This document shows positions 1 through 9,636 of a DNA stretch of 64,000 nt, piece by piece; position 1 is the stretch's first letter, and every line of letters starts with the position of its first letter. The stretch is from Microdochium bolleyi (Eukaryota; Ascomycota; Sordariomycetes; Xylariales; Microdochiaceae). The position numbers and the translations under genes were made by a program. The stretch covers positions 2,108,001 through 2,172,000 of the forward strand of contig KQ964246.1 in assembly GCA_001566295.1 (NCBI GenBank), written 5' to 3'. Under the pieces are notes generated by a model. The model saw only the letters and a list, made by a program, of their open reading frames with translations. It had not been told where the DNA came from and searched no databases.

Positions 1-1120
1 CGGGGTAGTCCGGCGCCGAAGCTGATGCTGATGGTGCTGCGGTTGCGGTCGGGGTAGCAGCTGCTGAGGTGGATGAAGGGGGCTCGGTGATGAAGGTGCT
101 GCCCAGTGTGAAGGAGGAGGATGGCGATGATGATGACGATGATACCTCAGCCGGGGCCGCTGCGGTTGAGGACGAGGCGTCTGTGGCAGTACTGTAGTCA
201 TCCCCGTCGCCGTTGACACGGGTCGACGAAGTCGCTGCTGTGGGGGAAGAGGATGTCGCCGGTGAAGAAGTAGTGACAAAAGTGCCGCCGGCAGGAGGCG
301 GGATGGGCACAGACGATGGGACAGGCGCAGGAGACGGCACCATTCCGGAGGGCTTCGCGGCGACCTTGGGGGTGCACTTGGTCAGGTCCGAGCCGGTGAC
401 GGGCAGGAACACGCTGTTCGGGTTGGGCCGGATCCTGTTGGGTCCCGGGTTGGGGAACTCGACGTCGGCGCTCTCGCCGGTGCGGCAGTCGTTGACGTCG
501 GCAAGGTTGGCGACGAAGAGCTCCGGGAAGGGGGACGCGGCCTGGCGAGCCTGGATGGGACCAGGAGAAGCAGCGGCACCACTAGCACCACCACCACTAC
601 CACCACCGGTACCGGCCGTGACGGTCAAGGGCGCGCAGTTCATGTAGTACTCGCGCTGGCCGGCGAGCCTGGAGATCCAGGTCCAGGCGAAGACGTACTC
701 GCCCGGGACGATGCCCTCGGGGATCTTGAAGTCGTAGGTGCTGGGGCTGCCGTCGCCGCTCTTGACCGGGCAGCCGCCCTCGATGGAGAGGATGACCAGC
801 CACGACGATGAGACGGTGGGCTGGAGGTCTGTGGTGAGGGCAAGCTGGCACGAGCCGCCTCCGTGGATAGCGGAGCCGCTGAAGGACAGCGTCTGCGTCT
901 CGCCGACGGCCATGGTGTTGGCGCTGGCGTTGCTGCGGTCGTACCATGCCGCGATGTCTCCCTCGGGGCGGCACGGGAACTGGCCGCGCCTAAGGGGGTC
1001 GCGATCGAGGTTGTCCTCCTTGGGGCGGAAGGGCTTGGGGTTGACCATGGTCAGGTGAGCGTGGGCTTCTGTTGCGATGGCCAGCATCGCGGTGAGGGTG
1101 CGCGGGATGTTGTACCGCAT
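1..1120 (-). CDS. AA11-like lytic polysaccharide monooxygenase, 3' end cut by window edge
   Basis: Secreted copper enzyme that would oxidatively cleave a crystalline polysaccharide, most likely chitin. The ATG at 1120 opens a frame that stays open to base 2 (373 codons visible, no intron seen). Residues 1-21 form a signal peptide ending in AHA, so the mature protein starts at His22, as copper histidine-brace enzymes require. The second brace His is His84 in GSAIHGGGSCQ, and the axial Tyr is probably Tyr157 in REYYMNCAP. The core ends near residue 225 and is followed by a long Ser/Thr/Ala/Pro-rich tail typical of a linker; any chitin-binding module would lie left of the window. The sequence pattern fits AA11 and related fungal LPMO-like proteins. 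Substrate is inferred from family, not seen. A CAA-rich 5' leader precedes the ATG. Confidence 0.85.
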   Translation of the reverse strand, partial: MRYNIPRTLTAMLAIATEAHAHLTMVNPKPFRPKEDNLDRDPLRRGQFPCRPEGDIAAWYDRSNASANTMAVGETQTLSFSGSAIHGGGSCQLALTTDLQPTVSSSWLVILSIEGGCPVKSGDGSPSTYDFKIPEGIVPGEYVFAWTWISRLAGQREYYMNCAPLTVTAGTGGGSGGGASGAAASPGPIQARQAASPFPELFVANLADVNDCRTGESADVEFPNPGPNRIRPNPNSVFLPVTGSDLTKCTPKVAAKPSGMVPSPAPVPSSVPIPPPAGGTFVTTSSPATSSSPTAATSSTRVNGDGDDYSTATDASSSTAAAPAEVSSSSSSPSSSFTLGSTFITEPPSSTSAAATPTATAAPSASASAPDYP

Positions 1121-1127
1121 TGTGGAG

Positions 1128-1146
1128 GTTGTTGTTGTTGTTGTTG
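1128..1146 (-). repeat. CAA/GTT trinucleotide tract in LPMO 5' leader
   Basis: Six tandem GTT units on the plus strand read as CAA repeats just upstream of the LPMO start codon. Unstructured CAA-rich leaders are common in fungal 5' UTRs; no function is claimed. Confidence 0.7.
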
Positions 1147-1887
1147 CCGTTGCTGGTCTGTGTTGTTGTGTCCGGACTTCTTGATGTCCTGGGATGGCTT
1201 GTCGGTGTCGTCCCGGGCCTGGAAGTGGTGATCAGGAAAGATGTCAAGAAGGACAAACGGGGAATGAGACCGGAAGGGGGATGACAAGTCTGTGGTGCTG
1301 GTGTAAGTCATATATGACTCTGGGTCCGCAGACGAGGCAGCAGGTCACCAAGGCATCACGGGGGTTTCATTTGCGGCCTTTGATTTGCGTGGAGTCACCA
1401 AGCCTTGAATCGAAGTGGATTGGTCGACCGCGGAAACATGAATGAGAATCATTTCCCTCGTTGATGTTCTCTAGTAGAAGCATCAAGCAAGCATCACTTG
1501 AACGATCATTCATTCGTCCTGTTACGATGCGCTTTGACGAGGCATCGTTGTTTGCTGGCCTGCAAGGCCTCATCACGGAGAAAAGTCCGCAGGCCAAAGC
1601 CATGTTTGTTAGAGATTCAGCTCGAGCGCGAGAACAATAAGGAGAACAATGTTTTGGTTTGTGCCCCTATTCTGCCGCCGATCCGCACAAGCGGCGGCTT
1701 TGCCCGCGTCATTGCAGATATGCTGCGTGATGGATCAATATTGTGAAGAGACAAGCTTAGTGGACTCAGAAGGGATCGTATTGTGGTTTCTATTACAGAT
1801 TCGACAAGTACTGCTACTCACAATGAAGATAATTCCGCAACGCTCTGGGGTATCTCAACAACACAAAACACACTCTCGGCCCAGCCC
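1147..1887. other. intergenic: LPMO promoter and MscL 3' flank
   Basis: No gene seen. Because both flanking genes are on the minus strand, this stretch should hold the LPMO promoter and the 3' UTR of the MscL-like gene. Short open frames here have no protein-like character. Confidence 0.5.
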
Positions 1888-2824
1888 TTACGGCACAATA
1901 TCCTCCCGACCATCCTGCCAGCTGCTGCAGTTGACACACCTCGAAGCCTGCGGCGCATGGGTCAACATCCAATGTGCATCACAAGTCGGGAAAGACATAC
2001 CTTCTCGTTGATCCACTTCCGACAGTACCGGCACTTGACCTGACGCCGGATCATGGGCTCCTTGGACGCCGTCTGGTAGGCCCAGGCGATGCCGTAGAGC
2101 ACGAAGCCCATGCTGAGGAAGTTGATAACATGGGCGAGGAACTTTCTGTATTGCCAGAGCACTTACAGTCAGTGCACTGCTTGCCACACCTGCGGACCAT
2201 GTCGGAGCATAATGGTAACAGAGAAACATCCGACACGCGAACTAGAGGAGGAGCATAAGAGATTACGAGTACGCACCCGTAAGCCAGAATCACCGCGCCG
2301 TCCGTCACGGCCTGCTCGATGGTCGTGTACCCGCCCGTCTCCTCGTACCGAGGCCCCTGCTTCAGCACGGCGAACTTCTCCTGCATGTTGCGGTCCAGCG
2401 GGAAGATGACCGAGATGGGCGGCAGCAGGATGTCGTTGACCAGCGACGTCGTGACCGTCGTGAAAGCCGAGGCGAGGCTGAAGGAAGGAAGAAACGAAGG
2501 ATGCAGTCAGTATGAATGAGCATGTGCGTCTTGTGCGATGGGCGCCCATCACCGGGGCCCCAGCTTCCGCAGGCCCACGCACGGGAATAGCCTCCAGACA
2601 CAAAGCAGAGAAGAGACAGAAGGGACAGAAAAGACATACATCAGACCGAAAGCGACGTCCAGGACGTTGCCTGAGAAGGCAAAGTCGACGAAGCCCGAGA
2701 AGAAGCGCTTGAAGCGCCGCGGGCCATACCCGAGCAACGCCGTGCGCTCCTCGTCATCGTGGCTGCTGCTGCTGCCGCCCGTGGTGAGATTGCTGCTCTC
2801 GTGCTGGTTGAGCGCGGGTGGCAT
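1888..2824 (-). CDS. fungal MscL-type mechanosensitive channel with zinc-ribbon-like tail
   Basis: Membrane protein of the large-conductance mechanosensitive channel family. Spliced coding sequence: 2824-2640, 2477-2277, 2145-2001, 1947-1888 (196 aa); introns of 162, 131 and 53 bp have GT donors and CAG acceptors. Residues 38-60 carry the MscL signature (FSGFVDFAFSGNVLDVAFG), TM1 spans about 54-78, a loop with PPISVIFPLD follows, and TM2 spans about 128-152. After TM2 comes C167-x2-C170 ... C181-x2-C184, a zinc-ribbon-like extension found in fungal members and absent from bacterial MscL. The first ATG of exon 1 is at 2824 and is preceded by CAACA, a good fungal start context. Cellular membrane and gating are not deducible from sequence. 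Confidence 0.88.
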
Positions 2825-3785
2825 TGTTGTTGGTATTGTTTGAATGAGCCCCTGGCGGAGGAGCGGTGGCGTGGCTTCCTGCACGAAACGCAGCGAGGTT
2901 GGAGACTCAACTGCAGATCGGCTCTACAATGAACCGGACTGATTAATCGCATCAAGCAGTCTGAGTAGTTTGGACAACATGGGCCTTTCATTGAAAGTGA
3001 AGTGAGTTGAGGTCTATCGGCGACCATGACCGCCTGGGTACTGCGTTGCGTGACAGCCGCGGGTCGCGTCCCGGGTAGTCGTCGGATCCGCGATGTGGAG
3101 TTGCCCATCACCACCAACGCACGCACATACACACGCAAGTCTTCAAGGGTTGCGGAGCTCATTCTCCTTGTCCTTGAGTCTTGTAGACTTAGGAAGCAAC
3201 TCACCCCTCCCAGATCTGATTCATTCACAACCCCGAGCAGTTCCAAAAAGCTAAGTAGTCTGGAGCTTACATCATGTCGATGATATCGTTCAACTGGCTC
3301 AGGTTGTGTCTTATAGAAAGACGCACATCGATGAGGTTGATGCAGTGGAATAATCTCCGTATTTGATAACGTGCTATTTGTAACATTCTACTAATTATCT
3401 GGGCGCGATCAACGCGCCTCGTGGCGTAGTCTCAGTGTAAAAAGAAATTGGTATCTCGCGGTTCGTAAATCATGGTCAAATATCCAATCTTGAAATATCC
3501 AGCGCAGCAAGATCAACGGGGATGCCCAGGGCAAGTCTGTTGCCCGGACCGTTGCCGCGAAAGCCAGCTGCTCCGGAGGGGCCATTAGTCGATGTTTAGG
3601 TATGTTTCTTTTTCTGGATTTTTTGCTCTGTTTCCGTTTGGCGTTTCAGTTGTTGGCCTGCCCGGCTTCCCTCTCCGTCAAGGAGTTAGGTCCAGTGAGG
3701 CGTTTTGTTGGAAGTCGTGGTATTTCGCAAAGAGGCCCGATTCCGCGCAATTGCTGTCCGCTACGCAAGCCCGCGCTCGTTTCCT
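2825..3785. other. intergenic: MscL promoter and SUR7-like 3' flank
   Basis: About 1 kb without a supported gene. The part near 2825-3300 should hold the promoter and leader of the MscL-like gene; the AT-richer part near 3300-3500 and the T-rich tract near 3600-3660 look like 3' flank of the neighbouring minus-strand gene. Confidence 0.5.
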
Positions 3786-4938
3786 CTAGACGCGCGACTT
3801 CCTGTACTTCTCCCTGGGGAAGCAGCACAGCGCGCTCCAGAACACGAACGCGAGGAAGCCGGCCCCGAAGGCGCCCCAGCAGATGGCGATGAACTTCATC
3901 CCCGCGTTCGCCGAGATGCCCACGTCCTTGCCCGCGTCCGTGATCTCGCTCGCGGCCTTCTTGCCGACGACCGTCGCGATGGCCGCGGCGACGGCGAGCA
4001 TGACGACGGCGAGGAAGTTGAAGACGGCGTTGCCGATGATGGTCTTGCGGTGGCCGGCCTGGTGGTGGTGGCTCGTGCGGCCCCAGAGAAACGAGGTCAC
4101 GATGGTGACGAGCGTCAGCAGGATCGTGAACCCGGAGAAGGCGGCCGCGAGGACGAAGAGGATGAACAGGGCGTAGAGGGCCGAGTTGAGCTGCTCGACG
4201 GCGCTCTCGATGCGGTCGGGCAGCGGGATTTCGTTGGTGTTGAAGTCCAAGGGGCCGATGGAGATTTCGTGGTTGAGGATCTCGGTGAGGTTGAAGGAGA
4301 CTATATTACTTTGGTCAATACCTGACTCTCTGGAGAATTTACTGCTGAATGGATGTAAAGAGAGAGAGGTGACTTACTGCCAGCAGCCCGCTCCGTGCAG
4401 TTGGTTGTGTTGTACCACGCTCCGACGGCCGTCGAATTCGGCGCAAAGTCGCCCTCACACCAGTTCATCACGTGCAGGCTGTACCACTGCGAGATGCCGA
4501 GCTTCTCGGTGATCTCGTCGACGACGTCGCCGATGACGTCGTTGACCTGGTCTGTGATCGTGTCCTGGATTTCGTTGCCGATGCCGCTGATCGTGTCGCC
4601 CAGGTTGTCCCAAAAGCCGCCGCCGCTAGACTGGGAGGGCCGGGGCGGCTGGTTCTGGGTCGAGCTGGGGATGAGCTCCTGGCCAAAGTGCGAGACGTTG
4701 ATCTGGATGGGGAGTCAGTAAAGCTGTTGTATTTCCCTGCTGTGAATTGGGCCCAGGCATGGGAAACCTGATTTTTTTTTATACTTACAGAAAACATATG
4801 ATACTCCTCGAGGGCCTGCTGCTGCTGGCCGGTGCCGGCGAAGAGAGCCAGCATGGACAGGACAAAGGCCGCGATCGACAGGGCCAGCGGTATGAAGAGA
4901 GGCCATGTCTTGACTTTCCAGGAGCCGAAGATCCCCAT
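3786..4938 (-). CDS. SUR7/PalI-type four-TM cortical membrane protein
   Basis: Claudin-like plasma membrane protein of the SUR7/pH-response PalI superfamily, associated in fungi with eisosomes and cortical patches. Spliced coding sequence: 4938-4789, 4702-4378, 4300-3786 (329 aa); donors GTAAGT in both introns, acceptors CAG and TAG, phases 0 and 1. TM1 is at about 13-35. An extracellular loop follows with MNWCEGDF and a second Cys in YNTTNCTE, the usual two-cysteine loop, plus several NxS/T sites. TM2 is near 200-230, TM3 near 246-267, TM4 near 287-310, and the tail ends in basic residues. Which family member it is cannot be decided by eye. Confidence 0.85.
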
Positions 4939-6158
4939 CGTGGCGGTGTTTAGTCCTCTCGGCAATCCTCTTTTACTGTTGCTTGGTAGTTGATGTTTGC
5001 GGCGCAGGTTGTCGGCTTTTCCGTTCTTGTGTGTATCGTTGAGAGTATGACCAGAGGGAAGGCTACATGAGAGGTGAGAGGAGTAGGGGCAGAGCAGGAC
5101 AGCCGCATATGTAGTCAAAGAATCATGTACCGAAGGATATGGGGGACCCTAGAGAGAACAAAGACAAGCTTGATCAATGTTGGGGCCCGGCAGGGGGAGC
5201 CTAGCGGGAAACAAACATTCCATCAGGAACCGCCCTGCAGAAGAATGAAGCGGTGATATCAGTGGCAGGGGGGCCACGACTAAAGCTAGTCACTGCAGCA
5301 CGCTCAAGTCCAGGGTCCTCGTCCGGTGACGATGATGCAACAGCCCAACCTCGAGCCCGAACCCGAGCGAGCGACGGTCCACCGCTGCTTGTTGCACCAC
5401 GCCAGGGGCTCGGGCATGGCGCAGAGGAAAGCTTGGCATATGGTGCATGACCGACACCAAACAACAAAGCGCTGGCTTGTTTTTGTCCTGGCCATTGAGA
5501 GCACTCGCTGTCGTCCTCAAGTCTGTTTTGCTCCATGACAGGGGAATGCGATACCCGGCTCCGGAGTCTTCATCGAGGCTCGAATTCGAGAGACCGTGGT
5601 CCTCCGCAACGCTTGCCATCGTGAACAAAGTCCCAGAAATGGGCGCGGCTGGCGGTCTCGTGTCAGTGACAAGGGTCCTGCCCAGTGCTACGTCATCGCA
5701 GAGTTGCGCTGGCCTGTCGATCTCGCTGAGCTGGACCCCTGCGAAACCTGCTTTCAGCCCACCACCACCACCGCTGCCACACATACACAGCCTCAGTCCA
5801 GCGACAAGCTCACAGACCCTTACCCAGGATGACTGCAGAACCTCGGGAGACGGTCGACACATGAAACCAGGCAGTGGACAGACAGAAGAGGCAAGACCCT
5901 GTGACTGTGATTGCGTCAAGGTTGGGCCGGGGTGCTGCGCTAGGCATGTCAGGGGTCTCGAGTCGAATGTAGACTTGGTCCAACTCTGTTTCGTGACGGT
6001 TTCCATGCTTCAACTTCCAGAGGCAGGGTGAGTGTCGTGACATGAATGTGCTTTGGATTATGCGTCCAAGTCCAAAGGTCTCTTCCGATACTCCGCGGAT
6101 CGCGTCGTCAACACTGGCCGCTTAACGTGGTATCGTGCCAGGGTGGTCATGTTCTGCT
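4939..6158. other. intergenic: SUR7-like promoter side, no gene supported
   Basis: About 1.2 kb. Two long overlapping frames on opposite strands (5290-6006 minus, 5447-6031 plus) have no recognisable domain, no splice support and biased composition; I treat both as chance openings. The region should contain the SUR7-like gene promoter and the 3' UTR of the gene to its right. Confidence 0.45.
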
Positions 6159-7732
6159 TCATCTTGCAGTCTGCTGCAGCGCCTCCCACTCCAGCATCTT
6201 CTTCGCCCTTTCCGGCAGGACATCCCTCTCCACCGTAATCCATTTCCCCCTTCCCCCTCGCTGCTGCCCGATATGCCTCTCGACCGCGGCCGCCGAGCGC
6301 ACCCACTCATCAAACCGTGTCACCTGTGCCAGCGTCGCGTCCTCGGGCAGCGCATACCCCGAGGTGAGCCGCAAGGTGCGGACCTTGCCCCAGTCCCCTG
6401 CCCAGTCGACACACTCCGCATCGCCAGCGTCCCGAACCACGTGCCGCAGCGCGGGGAACCAGTCCGCGCACCCGCTCAGGTCGAGGTGCTCGAGGCTGTA
6501 CATCCGCCCGCTGAGCCGCCGGAGCATCAGCGTCGCCTCGGTCCAGTCGCCGTCCAGCGTGTGGCTATACGTGCCGGTCCCGCCGTACTGCACGGCCTGA
6601 CCAGTCGTCGGCGAGATGACCTTTGTGTGCTTCGCGTTGGGCGTGAAGGATGGCTCAGGCCAGCCGACCAGGCTGAGATGCGTGACCGTGTTAAGCTTGC
6701 TCGCAATGGCGAGCAGGTGTTTCCATGACGGCGGTTTGCTCGCGGTTGGTTCGACAGCTAGGGATAAGCGGGTAAGGTTCGGGAGCAGTCGAGCCGGGCC
6801 CGCCGTGGGCGAAGGTGCGTCCCATGAGTCCAGCAGCTCAGGTTCAGTCTCGGTGGGTTTCTGGGCTGGGAAGAGTATATCCCCGAGCTCTTTGATACTG
6901 ACTGATCTGCCGATGGACCCCGCGAGGTCCAGATCTGTCACATCGTCGTTGATGATGGCGAGGTCTGGTGGAGCGACCTTGTATGTTTCAAGCTCTTCGT
7001 TTGGCGGCCCGATTAGTATGAGACGCAGGTCTCGAGCAGTAATGCCGGCATCGTAGAACTCTGATAGATACGCGATGAGCGCGGTCCGCAGCCGGCTCGG
7101 CAGTGTATACAGGTAGAACCTGTTCCAGTCCCGCTGCTGCGCCCAGTCCGCTGCCATCCGGCGCAGCGTCATTGCGACCAGGCTCTGGTCTTCGGGGTAG
7201 TACGCGCCCGGGAGTGGCAGGGCCGGGAGGCTGCTAGCCACGCCGTTCTTCCCGCCGAAGCTGTCCGTACCGCTGCACGTGGCGCGTCGGGACTCAGTGA
7301 GCGAGACCCAGCTCCTCGGTGGCGGGGGGCCGGGGGGCCCGCGCCGTCCGTTGATGAAGCGTCGCTGGAGCCGCCGGGGTGCCGGTGCAGGAGACTCGGG
7401 GAGCTGGAGGATATTGCGGAGGTTCGGGGGCACGCTGGGTGAGGTATGGAGTTGTGACTGCAGGGCTGGGTTTGGGGTCGAGTTCAGGGTGCTCCTTCGC
7501 AGATTCGCGAGGATCTCGTTGACTGAGCGTTCATGGCGGTCTACAGGGCAAGCAAAAGGCACATTGTCAGTCGCAGGCACCATCTGAGACTGCTCGCCTT
7601 GTCGGCACAGTTAGGAAGGTGGGAATAGCTCGTCTCACCAGCATTTCGGGGCGATGACGACGAGAGGCTCAGCGAAGCTGGCGCGGTCGTCGGCGGTTTC
7701 GTGTATTGGGTTGGGTGTCTTTTCTTCGGCAT
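6159..7732 (-). CDS. conserved fungal protein of unknown function with weak leucine-rich motifs
   Basis: Two exons, 7732-7639 and 7540-6159 (491 aa), joined across a 98-bp intron with donor GTGAGA and acceptor TGTAG in phase 1. The short first exon encodes a basic Ser/Pro-rich start (MPKKRHPTQYTKPP), a layout I recall in other Sordariomycete proteins of unknown role. Residues about 36-48 hold the motif SVNEILANLRR, followed by a Pro-rich stretch ending in GPPPPRSWVSL. The C-terminal half contains LNTVTHLSLVGWPEP and MYSLEHLDLSGCADW, spaced like degenerate leucine-rich repeats. No signal peptide, membrane span or catalytic motif is visible. Function unknown. Confidence 0.75.
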
Positions 7733-8168
7733 TCCCAAGTGCAGCCAGGAACATGATGCGTTCTTGCTTGCGTGGGAGGAGAGAGACGAGAGGACGGTTC
7801 CCCAACTGCGAAGGTGGGATGAAGGTCATTCAAGTATCATCATCGTTGATGCTGCTTGAAAGGGCGGCGCTAGGCTCCCGGAGTTAGTGGGGTTGGTGCC
7901 AGCATTGATTCATGTGTCAGCGCAGCAGTTTGCGATGACTCAACAAGGAAACTACGATGCCTCGAAGCCTTGGGCATTCTCATTGCAGGCTGTCTTTGCT
8001 GTGCCTCAGAAGCCTGATATGAACAAATTGATAAGACGGAGGAGAGTATTGCACGGGGTTGAGGTGAGTCACAGTCCCACGGAAGACATGTTTTTGCGAG
8101 TTTGAGACTATTGCCCACTTCCAGCAAGCACCACCCCCTGCTCTCCATTCTGAATCTCCCATCCACAT
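7733..8168. other. intergenic, 436 bp
   Basis: Promoter side of the unknown-function gene on the left and 3' flank of the dehydrogenase gene on the right. No other feature seen. Confidence 0.5.
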
Positions 8169-9062
8169 CTACCGTCCTGCTACAACATTGAGGACACCTC
8201 CGTCCACGGCAATGATCTCGCCGTTGACATACTGGTTCCGGGCAAAGTACAGCGCCGTCATGCCCATCTCCTCCTCCTTGCCTGCCCGCATGAGCGGCAC
8301 GTGGCCCTTCTCCTGGATCTTCTCGGCCGGCACGTGGCTCTTCTGCTTGTCGTCGCTCTCCTTGGCCGTCATCTCGCTCGGGAAGTAGCCCGGCGCGATC
8401 GAGTTGACCCTGATCTTGGCCTTCTGGAACTCGCTCGACATGAGCTTGGTCAGGTGCACCGTCGCGCCCTTGGACGCGTTGTAGCTGAAGTGGCCCTGGG
8501 CATGCCTCATGATGCCCGACATGCTCGAGGTGGTGATGACGCTGGGCGTGAACGCGGAGAGCGGGCCCTTGGGCTCGATGCCCGCCTGCAGCAAGGGGAG
8601 GAACGCGACCGTCGTAAAGTACACCGAGCTGACATTGACGTTGAACACATCCGACCAGTCCTCGAAGGACTCGTTCTCCCACAGCTGGGCCTTGAGGTCC
8701 TCGGCGTCCTCGTGCTCCGGCTCGGCCTTGGGGCCCGACACGCCCGCGTTGCACACGAGCAGGGTGATGTACTTCTCCTTCTCGCTAATGTCGGACACGA
8801 GCTTCTGCAGGTCCTCCTTCTTGGTCACGTCGCAGGGGCCGATCGGGACGATCTGCCCGCCGCTGCTCTGCGGGGGCTGGTGCTTCTTGGCCGAGTCCTC
8901 GAGCACCTCGAGCCGCCGGCCCGTGATGTACACCTTTGCGCCGTTTGCGGCCAGAGCCTGCGTGATCATGAGCCCGATGCCCGTGCCGCCGCCCGTGACG
9001 ACCGCCACGGAGCCGCGCATGTCGAACAACCGACTCGCGTCGAACTGATGAGTTTCGGCCAT
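8169..9062 (-). CDS. short-chain dehydrogenase/reductase (classical SDR)
   Basis: NAD(P)-dependent oxidoreductase of 297 aa in one uninterrupted exon; ATG at 9062. The Rossmann motif TGGGTGIG is at 23-30, with ITGRR at 46-50 (basic residues after beta-2 suggest NADPH), NAG at 105-107, the catalytic Ser in ITTSSMSG near 180, and the active-site YNASK with Tyr194 and Lys198. The C-terminal end has the GEIIAVDGG motif typical of the family. A gap in alignment to simple FabG-like proteins is expected at the charged insert around 112-132. It resembles fungal proteins labelled as rhamnolipid-type or 3-oxoacyl-carrier reductases, but the substrate is unknown. It stands alone, with no cluster around it. 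Confidence 0.93.
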   Translation of the reverse strand: MAETHQFDASRLFDMRGSVAVVTGGGTGIGLMITQALAANGAKVYITGRRLEVLEDSAKKHQPPQSSGGQIVPIGPCDVTKKEDLQKLVSDISEKEKYITLLVCNAGVSGPKAEPEHEDAEDLKAQLWENESFEDWSDVFNVNVSSVYFTTVAFLPLLQAGIEPKGPLSAFTPSVITTSSMSGIMRHAQGHFSYNASKGATVHLTKLMSSEFQKAKIRVNSIAPGYFPSEMTAKESDDKQKSHVPAEKIQEKGHVPLMRAGKEEEMGMTALYFARNQYVNGEIIAVDGGVLNVVAGR

Positions 9063-9636
9063 TGCTGCGTTTGGGTGATGATCCTGTGTGTGTCGGGGCT
9101 TGTGATTTCGTGTGCAATGGGATGTTGTGTCTTGTCCGTTGCAGTTGACTATACTTCAATTGAGCGCTGGGGACGGAGTATGAGAGGATTTGAAGGTATC
9201 CTTTTCACGCGCAAACCAAGCCGTACTTTCTTGTCTTAAAAGCATCTCGATGTGTGCGTGTAAGTTGAGCGGCGATGGAGCAATCGTGACGTAGGGCCGC
9301 TGCGTGCGGAGTGTTTGCTCCTCTTTAATGCAGGCCTAGAGCCAGCGGTTATCGGAACGGTTGAGCTCTCAACGACTTCCATGCTAGTAGGTGAGGACTT
9401 TCAGAAACTGAACAAAGCTAGGAATAAACACAATGCCAGAGTCTGTGCAAATGCGTTGATTGAATGTCTCTGCGGCGTCCTACGCATTCTGGACTCTGGC
9501 TGTAATCGAGAGGGTCGCAAGAATGTCACATCTAGGATGCGGGGCTCCAAAGTCACCATCAAGTTCCAAGCGGCAAGTACTACATCTTTCTTGTATTGAG
9601 GACTATTCAGTGCGAGGCCAGTGACTGCGCCGTTGA
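9063..9636. other. intergenic, 574 bp
   Basis: Promoter of the SDR gene and 3' flank of the folate gene, both on the minus strand. No coding signal seen. Confidence 0.5.

Noticed and set aside
2825..2884. Upstream in-frame start for the MscL-like protein
   Set aside because: The frame opens with GTG at 2884, not ATG; the first ATG is at 2824.
5290..6031. Two overlapping frames of 238 and 194 codons on opposite strands
   Set aside because: Neither has a domain, exon signals or natural composition; both strands cannot be coding here without other support.
7639..7829. Frame MTFIPPSQLGNRP... as first exon of the unknown-function gene
   Set aside because: Its phase at the GTGAGA donor does not join in frame to the second exon; the MPKKRH frame does, with an acceptor at 7541.
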